From Streptomyces sp. NRRL B-3428 (GTDB lineage Bacteria > Actinomycetota > Actinomycetes > Streptomycetales > Streptomycetaceae), in assembly GCA_000721375.1 (NCBI GenBank), contig JOGW01000014.1, forward strand, positions 62,001 through 126,000: DNA of 64,000 nt. Reading direction: 5' to 3'. Below the pieces are notes generated by a model. That model was not told the DNA's origin. It made no database searches and worked only from the letters and a program-made list of their open reading frames with translations. The position numbers and the translations under genes are program-made. Numbering within the stretch: the stretch's first letter is position 1; the number at the start of each line of letters is the position of its first letter. This document shows, one piece after another, positions 47,137 to 55,203 of the stretch.

Positions 47137-49092
47137 GTGACCAGCCAGGTCAGTAGCCCAGCCGAGCAGGCGGACAGCGCCGCGGGCGGTTCCGTGGTCG
47201 GTGACGTTGTCGGTGAGCAGCGCAAACCGTCCGCGGAGAAAGAAGTCCGCCGTCTGGACCGGGTGATCATCCGGTTCGCGGGTGACTCGGGCGACGGTAT
47301 GCAGCTGACAGGTGACCGGTTCACCTCGGAGACGGCTTCGTTCGGCAACGACTTGTCCACGCTGCCGAACTTCCCGGCCGAAATCCGCGCCCCTGCCGGC
47401 ACGCTCCCCGGTGTCTCCAGCTTCCAGCTGCACTTCGCCGACCACGACATCCTCACGCCGGGCGACGCCCCGAACGTGCTCGTCGCGATGAACCCGGCCG
47501 CGCTCAAGGCCAACATCGGCGATGTGCCGCGAGGCGCCGAGATCATCGTCAACACCGACGAGTTCACCAAGCGTGCGATGCAGAAGGTCGGTTACGAGAC
47601 CAGCCCTCTGGAAGACGGCTCGATGGACGGCTACAGCGTGCACCCGGTGCCGCTGACCACGCTGACGGTGGAGGCGCTCAAGGAGTTCGACCTCTCCCGT
47701 AAGGACGCAGGCCGCAGCAAGAACATGTTCGCGCTGGGCCTGCTGTCGTGGATGTACCACCGTCCGACCGAGGGCACCGAGAAGTTCCTGCAGCAGAAGT
47801 TCGCCAAGAAGCCCGAGATCATGAAGGCCAACCTGGCGGCGTTCCGCGCGGGCTGGAACTTCGGTGAGACCACCGAGGACTTTGCGGTCTCCTACGAGGT
47901 GCTTCCGGCGGCGAAGGCGTTCCCGACGGGCACGTACCGCAATATCTCCGGGAACCTGGCGCTGTCGCTGGGTCTGGTCGCGGCCGGCAAGCAGGCCGAT
48001 CTGCCGCTGTATCTGGGCTCGTACCCGATCACGCCGGCGTCCGACATCCTGCACGAGCTGTCCAGGCACAAGAACTTCGGTGTACGCACCTTCCAGGCCG
48101 AGGACGAGATCGCCGGTATCGGCGCCGCGCTCGGTGCGGCCTTCGGCGGCTCCCTCGCGGTGACGACCACGTCCGGTCCGGGTGTGGCGCTGAAGTCCGA
48201 GACCATCGGCCTGGCCGTATCGCTCGAACTGCCGCTGCTGATCGTCGACATCCAGCGCGGCGGCCCCTCGACGGGTCTGCCGACCAAGACCGAGCAGGCC
48301 GACCTCCTGCAGGCCATGTATGGCCGCAACGGCGAGGCGCCGGTGCCGATCGTGGCCCCGCAGACCCCGGCCGACTGCTTCGACGCGGCCATCGAGGCGG
48401 CCCGAATCGCGCTCGAATACCGCACGCCGGTGTTCCTGCTGTCCGACGGCTACCTGGCCAACGGCTCCGAGCCGTGGCGGATCCCCGAGATCGACGAACT
48501 CCCGGATCTGCGCACGCAGTTCGCCCAGGGCCCCAACCACACCCTGGACGACGGCAGCGAGGTCTTCTGGCCCTACAAGCGCGACCCCGAGACGCTCGCG
48601 CGTCCCTGGGCGATCCCGGGCACGCCCGGTCTCGAGCACCGCATCGGCGGTATCGAGAAGCAGGACGGCACGGGCAACATCTCCTACGACCCGGCCAACC
48701 ACGACTTCATGGTCCGCACCCGCCAGGCGAAGATCGACGGCATCAAGGTCCCCGACCTCGCAGTCGACGACCCCACCGGCGAGGCCCGCCTGCTCGTGCT
48801 CGGCTGGGGCTCCACGTACGGCCCGATCACCGCCGCCGTACGGCGACTTCGCACCTCGGGACAGAGCGTGGCGCAGGCCCATCTGCGCCACCTCAACCCG
48901 TTCCCGCGGAATCTCGGCGAGGTCCTGAAGCGTTACGACAAGGTAGTGGTGCCCGAGATGAACCTCGGCCAGCTCGCGACCCTTCTGCGGGCCAAGTTCC
49001 TGGTCGATGCCATCTCGTACAACCAGGTCAACGGCATGCCGTTCAAGGCCGAGCAGCTCGCCACGGCTCTCAAGGAGGCCATCGATGGCTGA
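47137..49092 (+). CDS. korA: 2-oxoacid:ferredoxin oxidoreductase, alpha(gamma) subunit
   Basis: Fused gamma-alpha subunit of a 2-oxoglutarate:ferredoxin oxidoreductase, which decarboxylates 2-oxoglutarate to succinyl-CoA while reducing ferredoxin. 651 residues from GTG 47137 with GGGAGG upstream. The gamma-like part (about 40-220) contains VIIRFAGDSGDGMQLTGD. The alpha part has GNLALSLGLVAAGK, YPITPASDILHELSRH, TFQAEDEIAGIGAALGAAFGG, TTTSGPGVALKSE and DIQRGGPSTGLPTKTEQ. The C-terminal transketolase-like domain ends VVVPEMNLGQLATLLR. Overlaps korB by 8 bp. Alternative: a pyruvate or indolepyruvate enzyme, less likely. Confidence 0.94.
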   Translation: MTSQVSSPAEQADSAAGGSVVGDVVGEQRKPSAEKEVRRLDRVIIRFAGDSGDGMQLTGDRFTSETASFGNDLSTLPNFPAEIRAPAGTLPGVSSFQLHFADHDILTPGDAPNVLVAMNPAALKANIGDVPRGAEIIVNTDEFTKRAMQKVGYETSPLEDGSMDGYSVHPVPLTTLTVEALKEFDLSRKDAGRSKNMFALGLLSWMYHRPTEGTEKFLQQKFAKKPEIMKANLAAFRAGWNFGETTEDFAVSYEVLPAAKAFPTGTYRNISGNLALSLGLVAAGKQADLPLYLGSYPITPASDILHELSRHKNFGVRTFQAEDEIAGIGAALGAAFGGSLAVTTTSGPGVALKSETIGLAVSLELPLLIVDIQRGGPSTGLPTKTEQADLLQAMYGRNGEAPVPIVAPQTPADCFDAAIEAARIALEYRTPVFLLSDGYLANGSEPWRIPEIDELPDLRTQFAQGPNHTLDDGSEVFWPYKRDPETLARPWAIPGTPGLEHRIGGIEKQDGTGNISYDPANHDFMVRTRQAKIDGIKVPDLAVDDPTGEARLLVLGWGSTYGPITAAVRRLRTSGQSVAQAHLRHLNPFPRNLGEVLKRYDKVVVPEMNLGQLATLLRAKFLVDAISYNQVNGMPFKAEQLATALKEAIDG

Positions 49093-50173
49093 GACGATGA
49101 CGTCTCAAGAAAGCGGATCGGGCACGATCGAGGCGCTTTCCCTCGTGCCGAAGGCCGAGGCCAAGCAGTCCATGAAGGACTTCAAGTCCGACCAGGAAGT
49201 GCGCTGGTGCCCCGGCTGCGGTGACTACGCGGTGCTCGCGGCCGTGCAGGGCTTCATGCCCGAGCTCGGGCTCGCCAAGGAGAACATCTGCTTCGTCTCC
49301 GGCATTGGCTGCAGCTCCCGCTTCCCGTACTACATGAACACGTACGGGATGCACTCCATCCACGGACGCGCACCGGCCATCGCGACCGGACTCGCCACCT
49401 CCCGGCGGGACTTGAGCGTCTGGGTCGTCACCGGTGACGGCGACGCGCTGTCCATCGGCGGCAACCACCTGATCCACGCGCTGCGCCGCAACGTGAACCT
49501 CAAGATCCTGCTGTTCAACAACCGGATCTACGGGCTCACCAAGGGCCAGTACTCGCCCACCTCCGAGGTCGGCAAGATCACCAAGTCGACACCGATGGGC
49601 TCGCTCGACGCGCCCTTCAACCCGGTGTCCCTGGCGATCGGCGCCGAGGCCTCGTTCGTGGCGCGCACGGTCGACTCCGACCGCAAGCACCTCACCGACG
49701 TGCTGCGCCAGGCCGCCGCCCACCCGGGCACCGCGCTGGTGGAGATCTACCAGAACTGCAACATCTTCAACGACGGCGCCTTTGAGGTCCTGAAGGACAA
49801 GCAGCAGGCCGAGGAGGCGGTCATCCGTCTCGAGCACGGTCAGCCGATCCGCTTCGGCGTCGACGGCGGCAAGGGTGTCGTACGGGACTCGCTGACCGGA
49901 GACCTCAAGGTCGTCGAGGTCACCGAGGCCAACCAGTCGCAGATCCTGGTGCACGACGCGCACTCCGCGTCCCCCACCACGGCCTTCGCGCTCTCACGCC
50001 TGGCCGACCCGGACACCCTGCACCACACCCCGATCGGCGTCTTCCGCTCCACCGACCGCCCGGTCTACGACACCCTCATGGCCGACCAGCTCGACCAGGC
50101 CATCGAGCAGAACGGCAAGGGCGACCTCACGGCGCTGCTCGCCGGCAAGGACACGTGGACGGTCGTCGGCTAG
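49085..50173 (+). CDS. korB: 2-oxoacid:ferredoxin oxidoreductase, beta subunit
   Basis: Thiamine-diphosphate and [4Fe-4S] subunit, 362 residues from ATG 49085. Cluster ligands in VRWCPGCGDYAV and SGIGCSSRFPYY, with a further Cys in YQNCNIFNDGAF. TPP-binding motif GDGDALSIGGNHLIHALRRN to LFNNRIYGLT. Together with KorA it forms the two-subunit actinobacterial type found in organisms lacking or supplementing 2-oxoglutarate dehydrogenase. Ferredoxin is the expected partner. A bidirectional terminator follows. Confidence 0.95.
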   Translation: MAETMTSQESGSGTIEALSLVPKAEAKQSMKDFKSDQEVRWCPGCGDYAVLAAVQGFMPELGLAKENICFVSGIGCSSRFPYYMNTYGMHSIHGRAPAIATGLATSRRDLSVWVVTGDGDALSIGGNHLIHALRRNVNLKILLFNNRIYGLTKGQYSPTSEVGKITKSTPMGSLDAPFNPVSLAIGAEASFVARTVDSDRKHLTDVLRQAAAHPGTALVEIYQNCNIFNDGAFEVLKDKQQAEEAVIRLEHGQPIRFGVDGGKGVVRDSLTGDLKVVEVTEANQSQILVHDAHSASPTTAFALSRLADPDTLHHTPIGVFRSTDRPVYDTLMADQLDQAIEQNGKGDLTALLAGKDTWTVVG

Positions 50174-50191
50174 TCCCCGACGATCGCCTTA

Positions 50192-50230
50192 CGAGGCCCG
50201 GTACTTGAGGAGACTCAGGACCGGGCCTCG
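50192..50230. terminator. Bidirectional terminator between korB and the HxlR gene
   Basis: CGAGGCCCGGT (50192-50202) pairs perfectly with ACCGGGCCTCG (50220-50230), 17-base loop. It overlaps the last codons of the HxlR gene. Confidence 0.82.
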
Positions 50231-50601
50231 TCGTATTCCGCCCGGTTGCGCAGGACGACCTCCGTGCGCTTCTCGGTCCACCTGCCCAGGGCGGTGACCT
50301 GCTCGGCCGCCTCCTGGCCGAGCTCCGTCAGCGAGTAGTCGACGCGCGGCGGGATGACCGGCTTGGCGTCGCGGAGCACGAAACCGTCGCGCTCGAGCGT
50401 CTGCAGGGTCTGGGCCAGCATCTTCTCGCTCACCCCGCCCACGTGCCTGCGCAGTTCGCTGAAGCGGTACGACCGCTCGCGCAGCGCGATCAGGATGAGC
50501 ACGCCCCAGCGGCTCGTGACGTGTTCGAGGACGCCGCGCGAGGGGCACATCGCGTCATTGACGTCCGCCTTCATGCCTGGCTTCCAGGTACTTACGCTCA
50601 T
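50215..50601 (-). CDS. HxlR family transcriptional regulator
   Basis: 128 residues from ATG 50601. Winged-helix domain: AMCPSRGVLEHVTSRWGVLILIALRERSYRFSELRRHVGGVSEKMLAQTLQTLERDGFV, then PRVDYSLTELGQ. A single conserved Cys (about 19) before the first helix is the redox- or electrophile-sensing residue of many HxlR/YodB/QorR proteins. Divergent from a QorB-like quinone reductase, the same pairing as in qorR-qorB, so control of the neighbour by thiol-reactive quinones is a good inference. Confidence 0.92.
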   Translation of the reverse strand: MSVSTWKPGMKADVNDAMCPSRGVLEHVTSRWGVLILIALRERSYRFSELRRHVGGVSEKMLAQTLQTLERDGFVLRDAKPVIPPRVDYSLTELGQEAAEQVTALGRWTEKRTEVVLRNRAEYDEARS

Positions 50602-50632
50602 ACCAGTACCTTACTTCAAAGTGGGTACTTAC
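50588..50632. promoter_or_regulatory. Direct repeats likely bound by the HxlR regulator
   Basis: GTACTTAC (50588), GTACCTTAC (50606) and GTACTTAC (50625), spaced 18 and 19 bp, covering the HxlR start codon and the divergent spacer. Confidence 0.65.
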
Positions 50633-50700
50633 GGATGGTTAGTGACTCACCTAGAGTAAGGGCATACCCCGAAAGAAAACACCCCTTGGAGAACCCCGCC

Positions 50701-51564
50701 ATGAGCCTCGTCATCACCGGTGCCACCGGAAACCTCGGCCGTCTCGTCATCGACAGCCTCCTGGACTCGGGCGTACCGGCCGGGCAGATCGCCGCCGTCG
50801 TACGCAACAAGGAGAAGGCCGCCGCCCTCGCCGAGCGCGGTGTCGAGCTGCGGATCGCCGACTACTCGCAGCCCGAGACCCTGGCCGCCGCCGCCTTCGC
50901 CGAGGGTGACCGGGTGCTCCTGATCTCCGGCAGCGAGGTCGGACAGCGCGTGGCGCAGCACCGGGCAGTGGTCGACGCCGCGAAGGGCGCGGGCGTGGCC
51001 CTCCTCGCGTATACCGGGATCCTCGGCGGCCCCGAGGCCGACTTCACACTGGCCGACGAGCACAAGGCCACCGAGCAGGCGATCCTCGACTCCGGGCTGC
51101 CGTACACCTTCCTGCGCAACGGCTGGTACCACGAGAACTACACCCAGAACCTGGCTCCCGTCCTGGAGCACGGCGCCGTCGTGGGCAGTGCGGGCGCCGG
51201 CCGGATCGCCTCCGCCTCGCGCGCCGACTACGCCGCCGCGGCCGCCGCCGTACTGACCGGCGAGGGCCACGAGAACCAGGCGTACGAGCTGAACGGCGAT
51301 GTCTCCTGGGGCTACGCCGACTACGCGGCCGAGGTCGCCAGGCAGTCCGGCAAGGAGATCGCATACGCCGAGGTCCCGGCCGAGCAGCACGTGGCGGTCC
51401 TGACCGGAGCCGGTGTCCCGGGTCCCTTCGCCGAGATCCTCGTGGACGTGGACGCGGCCATCGCACGCGGGCGGCTCGACCACCACAGTGACGACCTGTC
51501 CCGTCTGATCGGCCGTCCGACCACCCCGATCGCGAACGCGATCAAGCAGGCACTGGCCGTCTGA
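50701..51564 (+). CDS. NAD(P)H:quinone oxidoreductase, QorB/NmrA-like SDR
   Basis: 287 residues from ATG 50701. The dinucleotide motif is GATGNLGRLV (7-16), followed by AAVVRNKEKAAALAERG, RIADYSQPETL, VLLISGSEVGQR, YTGILGG, and LPYTFLRNGWYHENYTQNL, which match E. coli QorB (YtfG) in order. Likely reduces quinones with two electrons to detoxify them. Divergent HxlR regulator with shared operators. A strong terminator follows. Confidence 0.9.
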   Translation: MSLVITGATGNLGRLVIDSLLDSGVPAGQIAAVVRNKEKAAALAERGVELRIADYSQPETLAAAAFAEGDRVLLISGSEVGQRVAQHRAVVDAAKGAGVALLAYTGILGGPEADFTLADEHKATEQAILDSGLPYTFLRNGWYHENYTQNLAPVLEHGAVVGSAGAGRIASASRADYAAAAAAVLTGEGHENQAYELNGDVSWGYADYAAEVARQSGKEIAYAEVPAEQHVAVLTGAGVPGPFAEILVDVDAAIARGRLDHHSDDLSRLIGRPTTPIANAIKQALAV

Positions 51565-51583
51565 CCTGCATCTTCTCCACCAT

Positions 51584-51631
51584 GGCCCGACCGTCATGAC
51601 CGTATAGCGATACGGGCATGACGGTCGGGCC
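51584..51631 (+). terminator. Terminator of the quinone reductase gene
   Basis: Perfect 15-bp stem (51584-51598 with 51617-51631) topped by CCGTAT/ATACGG, then TTTC. One of the strongest hairpins in the window. Confidence 0.93.
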
Positions 51632-51701
51632 TTTCTGCGGCTACCTTCGAATGGGCCGAGGTGTGGGACCGACCGGCCGGAGTGCGAGACGAGGAGGGGC
51701 C

Positions 51702-52664
51702 TTGAAGCCGTCGGGCGAAGGGCGAGCGGGGCTCATATACGGCTTTGCCGCGTACGGGATGTGGGGTCTTGTCCCGCTGTTCTGGCCGCTGCTCAAGCCG
51801 GCCGGCGCGGTCGAGATCCTCGCGCACCGGATGGTGTGGTCCCTGGTGCTCGTCGGACTCGTACTCCTCGTGATGCGCCACTGGGCCTGGGCGGGTGAGC
51901 TGCTCCGTCAGCCCCGCAAGCTCGCGCTGATCACCGTCGCCGCTGCCGTGATCACCGTGAACTGGGGCCTCTACATCTGGGCCGTGAACTCCGGCCAGGT
52001 CGTCGAGGCCTCCCTCGGCTACTTCATCAACCCGCTCGTCACCATCGCGATGGGCGTGCTCCTGCTCAAGGAACGCCTGCGGCCCGCCCAGTGGACCGCC
52101 GTCGGCATCGGCTTCGCGGCCGTGCTCGTGCTCGCGATCGGCTACGGGCAGCCGCCGTGGATCTCCCTGACGCTGGCCTTCTCCTTCGCCACGTACGGCC
52201 TGATCAAGAAGAAGCTCAACCTCGGTGGTCTCGAGTCGCTCGCCGCCGAGACCGCGGTCCAGTTCCTGCCCGCGCTCGCCTATCTCCTATGGCTCGGCTC
52301 GCGCGGCGACGCCACCTTCGGCGCGCACGGCGGCGGGCATGTGGCGCTGCTCGCCGCGACCGGTGTGGTCACCGCGCTTCCCCTGGTCTGCTTCGGTGCG
52401 GCCGCGATCCGCGTTCCGCTGTCGACGCTGGGGCTGCTGCAGTACATGGCGCCGGTGTTCCAGTTCCTGCTCGGTGTCTGGTACTTCCACGAGGAGATGC
52501 CGCCGGAGCGCTGGGCCGGATTCGCCCTCGTATGGCTGGCGCTTACCGCGCTGACCTGGGACGCACTGCGGACGGCGCGCAAGAACCGGGCGCAGGCCGT
52601 GCGGCTCGCGAAGGAGGCGAAGGCCGTGGTTCCTTCCTCGCCTTCGCCGGAGCCGGCCGCGTAA
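51702..52664 (+). CDS. rarD: RarD/EamA family transporter
   Basis: Ten-helix drug/metabolite superfamily transporter, 320 residues. I choose TTG 51702 (LKPSGEGRAGLIYGFAAYGMWGLVPLFW) because GAGGAGGGG lies directly upstream; the ATG at 51651 or 51618 would add unrelated residues, and 51618 falls inside the terminator. RarD signatures: VEILAHRMVWSL, VNWGLYIWAVNSGQVVEASLGYFINPLV, FSFATYGLIKKK, TLGLLQYMAPVFQFLLGVWYFHEEM. Substrate unknown (chloramphenicol sensitivity in E. coli). Confidence 0.92.
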   Translation: MKPSGEGRAGLIYGFAAYGMWGLVPLFWPLLKPAGAVEILAHRMVWSLVLVGLVLLVMRHWAWAGELLRQPRKLALITVAAAVITVNWGLYIWAVNSGQVVEASLGYFINPLVTIAMGVLLLKERLRPAQWTAVGIGFAAVLVLAIGYGQPPWISLTLAFSFATYGLIKKKLNLGGLESLAAETAVQFLPALAYLLWLGSRGDATFGAHGGGHVALLAATGVVTALPLVCFGAAAIRVPLSTLGLLQYMAPVFQFLLGVWYFHEEMPPERWAGFALVWLALTALTWDALRTARKNRAQAVRLAKEAKAVVPSSPSPEPAA

Positions 52665-52704
52665 GAGCCACCAGGTGTCCTACATGCCGGGTAGGACTGG
52701 TGGC

Positions 52705-53169
52705 ATGAGCGAAGAACGCAGGACCCTGCACTGGAAACTCGTCATCGACGCCGAGGAGCCGCGTGGCCAGGCCGACTTCTGGGCCGCCGCTCTCGGCTAC
52801 GAGCTTGAGGACCACAGCGCCCTGATCGCGCAGCTGCTCGCGGCCGGCGCGGTCACCCCCGAGGAGGCCCCCGAGTGGAACGGCCGCCCGGCCTTCCGCG
52901 ACTACGCCGCCGTACGGCATCCCGACGACCCGTACGAGGAGAACACCGGCACGGGCCTGGGGCGTCGGCTGCTGTTCCAGCGCGTACCGGAGAAGAAGTC
53001 CGGCAAGAACCGGCTGCACCTCGACATCCACTGCGGCGCCGAGCGTCGCGAGGAGGAGGTCGCGCGCCTCGCGGCACTCGGCGCGCGTGAGCTCTACCGG
53101 ATCAAGGAGCCGATCGGTGAGTGGGTGACGATGGCGGATCCTGAAGGGAACGAGTTCTGCGTGGAGTAG
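52705..53169 (+). CDS. VOC/glyoxalase-like family protein
   Basis: 154 residues from ATG 52705 (MSEERRTLHWKLVIDAEEPRGQADFWAAALGYELEDHS). Paired beta-alpha-beta-beta-beta modules; candidate metal ligands are His in LHWKLVIDA, His in NRLHLDIHCG and Glu in DPEGNEFCVE. This is the glyoxalase-like group common in actinobacteria, with unassigned substrates. Stands 40 bp after rarD in the same direction, possibly cotranscribed. Confidence 0.87.
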   Translation: MSEERRTLHWKLVIDAEEPRGQADFWAAALGYELEDHSALIAQLLAAGAVTPEEAPEWNGRPAFRDYAAVRHPDDPYEENTGTGLGRRLLFQRVPEKKSGKNRLHLDIHCGAERREEEVARLAALGARELYRIKEPIGEWVTMADPEGNEFCVE

Positions 53170-53276
53170 GGACGTGGAGGGTGCCGCGGTGCACGGACGT
53201 CGCGGAATGAGCACCTCCAGACACCGCTTGGGTCTCGTGAGGTCCGCACAGCTCTGATGCGGGGCAGGGTGACCCA

Positions 53277-53498
53277 ATGACGATTGCCTGCGGGTGCATG
53301 AACATCCTGGACGTCTTCACAGGGCTGTTCACCGTCTGGATCGTGCCCGCTGTGTACGCGGTCCTGGTGACCCTCGCGCTGCTCATCGTCGCAGTGTCCC
53401 TCGGGACGTGGTTCCTGCACCGCAGGAACTCCCGCACCGCAGCTCCCGGCCAGGACGAGGACGCCGGACTGAGCATCTTCGACGGCGAGGAGCCCTGA
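53277..53498 (+). CDS. Small single-pass membrane protein
   Basis: 73 residues, or 66 if the ATG at 53298 (MNILDVFTGLFTVW) is used; neither start has a strong ribosome-binding site. One long transmembrane stretch, about 12-47 (GLFTVWIVPAVYAVLVTLALLIVAVSLGTWFL), may be two helices, followed by a basic then acidic cytoplasmic tail (HRRNSRTAAPGQDEDAGLSIFDGEEP). Codon usage is host-like. Not recognised. Confidence 0.55.
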   Translation: MTIACGCMNILDVFTGLFTVWIVPAVYAVLVTLALLIVAVSLGTWFLHRRNSRTAAPGQDEDAGLSIFDGEEP

Positions 53499-53558
53499 GA
53501 GAGCCGGCGGAGAACGCCCAACATGGCGCGGTCTCCCTCCGGCCTCCCTCCGGACCCC

Positions 53559-55037
53559 CTACGGCGCGATACCGACGCCCTCGATCCGGCTCCAGCGGCG
53601 CTCCTGGCCCGAAGTCATCGCCGGCCAGTCACGGCCGCCGTCCGGACGGGCCTCGACACGCGAGGCGTACGAGCCGGGACGGAAGTCCGGGTCGTAGAAG
53701 CAGCCTGTGCCGTACGTCGCGTCGAACTGCGCGCAGGAGGCGGCGATGGAGCGGGCCGACGGCCGCTTGCCCGTCTCGACCCAGGCGGCGAGCCGTGCCA
53801 TCGAGTTGGCGTACTCGGACGTGCTGAGCTGGCTGTGCTCGTGCTCCTGGGTGAAGGTCTGCACGAGGTGGTGGTCGCGGTCGGCCTCCTCCAGCGTCAT
53901 CCGGTACGCCGACTCGTGCTCGACGAAGGCCGTCGGGTCGTCGATCGCGTGCAGGGTGAGGACGGGGATCTCGACATCACCGGTCAGATCGCTGTCGTAC
54001 GACAGGTCGCGCTTGGCGGTGGGGTCGGCCTCGAAACGCTCGACACCGGCGTTCAGCGCCTTGTCGTCATGCGAACCGGAGTAGCGGACACCGACGTTGG
54101 AAAAGGGATTACGGCCGCCGAGCCGGCCCAGGACGATGTCGCGGAAGGTGAAGACCGCGAAGCGCAGATGCGATTCGAGGGTGCGCTCGGGGATGTTCGT
54201 GACCGCGAGGATGTCGTCGAGGTTCCGCTGCTGGAGCGCGGTGCGGTCGGCGGGGGCCAGGTCGTAGCCCGTGCACTCGCGCAGGCGGGCGCGGAAGCCG
54301 GTCGTGGTCAGCGTCGAGTCGGCGCGCAGCCCCTGCCACAGGGGGTACTGGGGCTCGGTCGGGCGGGGCAGGTTGTCGCAGTAGTACTGGTGGACCACGC
54401 GCAGATCGACCCGGTAGTCGTAGCCGCGCGAGCCGCCCGCGAGAACGCCGTTGGTGAGCAGCGCGGCGTCGTAGAGGCCGCGCTTGTCGCCGTACATCTC
54501 AAGGGTCTTGGCCGCGACATCGCCGCCCCAGGACTGCCCGTGCAGGAAGGTCCGCTCCGGCTCGCCGAACTCGGCGACGAACTGCCGGCGCACGTTCTCG
54601 GTGTCGATCGCGCCCATGCGGGTGCCGTAGCCGCCGCGACGGTACGAGGAGCCCGCCCAGGCGTAGCCCTCGTCGACCATCACCGACCAGCGGTCCAGGT
54701 CGTCGACGCTGCGCGCCGGGTCGGAGGCGTTGCCGAGGTCGGGGCCGCCGTGGGCGTGGACGACGAGGTCGCCGTTCCAGTCCTTGGGGATGGCGATGGC
54801 GTAGTACGCGCCGTTGGCGTCCTGGCCGGTGTAGCAGGTGGCCTTGTCGCCGATGCCGGCCGGGCAGGCGGCTGCGTCCGAGTGCTGCACGGGATCGGCC
54901 TGCGCCGGGGCCGCCACCGTCAGCGTGCCGGTGACGAGACCTGCCGCCGCGGCGGTCACCGCGAGGGTGTGCCGCAGCCGCCCACGTATCGAAGTCGCTC
55001 TCGGGATCTGTGCAGGGGTCTGTGCAGGGGTCCGCAA
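53559..55037 (-). CDS. Secreted alpha/beta hydrolase
   Basis: 492 residues from TTG 55037, supported by AGGAG seven bases upstream; longer frames add unrelated Arg-rich sequence. A signal peptide (RGRLRHTLAVTAAAAGLVTGTLTVAAPAQA) is followed by the mature enzyme. The nucleophile elbow is LHGQSWGGDVAAK, with oxyanion region VVHAHGGPDLGN, a candidate Asp in LHAIDDPTAFV and a His in TQEHEHSQLS. Several Cys suggest disulphides (AACPAGIGDKATCYTG, DATYGTGCFYDP). Probably an esterase or peptidase; substrate unknown. Monocistronic. Confidence 0.87.
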   Translation of the reverse strand: MRTPAQTPAQIPRATSIRGRLRHTLAVTAAAAGLVTGTLTVAAPAQADPVQHSDAAACPAGIGDKATCYTGQDANGAYYAIAIPKDWNGDLVVHAHGGPDLGNASDPARSVDDLDRWSVMVDEGYAWAGSSYRRGGYGTRMGAIDTENVRRQFVAEFGEPERTFLHGQSWGGDVAAKTLEMYGDKRGLYDAALLTNGVLAGGSRGYDYRVDLRVVHQYYCDNLPRPTEPQYPLWQGLRADSTLTTTGFRARLRECTGYDLAPADRTALQQRNLDDILAVTNIPERTLESHLRFAVFTFRDIVLGRLGGRNPFSNVGVRYSGSHDDKALNAGVERFEADPTAKRDLSYDSDLTGDVEIPVLTLHAIDDPTAFVEHESAYRMTLEEADRDHHLVQTFTQEHEHSQLSTSEYANSMARLAAWVETGKRPSARSIAASCAQFDATYGTGCFYDPDFRPGSYASRVEARPDGGRDWPAMTSGQERRWSRIEGVGIAP

Positions 55038-55152
55038 AACAACGCTCCTGACCTCAGTGGCACGCCGTCGTCGCGCCGAGCGCTGTGATGCTAGGAAGCG
55101 GATCGCTCCCGCTCCATGGGTCGGGCGATTGCGTTCATAGTGTGCGAACACA

Positions 55153-55187
55153 GTTGGGCCGCAGAGCATCCCGCTCTCCGGCCCAAC
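55153..55187 (-). terminator. Terminator of the LolA-like gene
   Basis: GTTGGGCCG/CGGCCCAAC (55153-55161, 55179-55187) with inner AGAGC/GCTCT, 17 bp past the stop. Confidence 0.85.
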
Positions 55188-55203
55188 TCGCCCACTGCTA
55201 CCG

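Noticed and set aside
53529..53550. Two 11-bp repeats (CTCCCTCCGG type) after the secreted hydrolase
   Set aside because: Short, outside the coding end by 9 bp or more, and not a multiple of three; not counted with the stop-spanning class.
53523..55088. 521-codon plus-strand frame
   Set aside because: Shadow of the secreted alpha/beta hydrolase, which has a signal peptide and catalytic motifs on the other strand.
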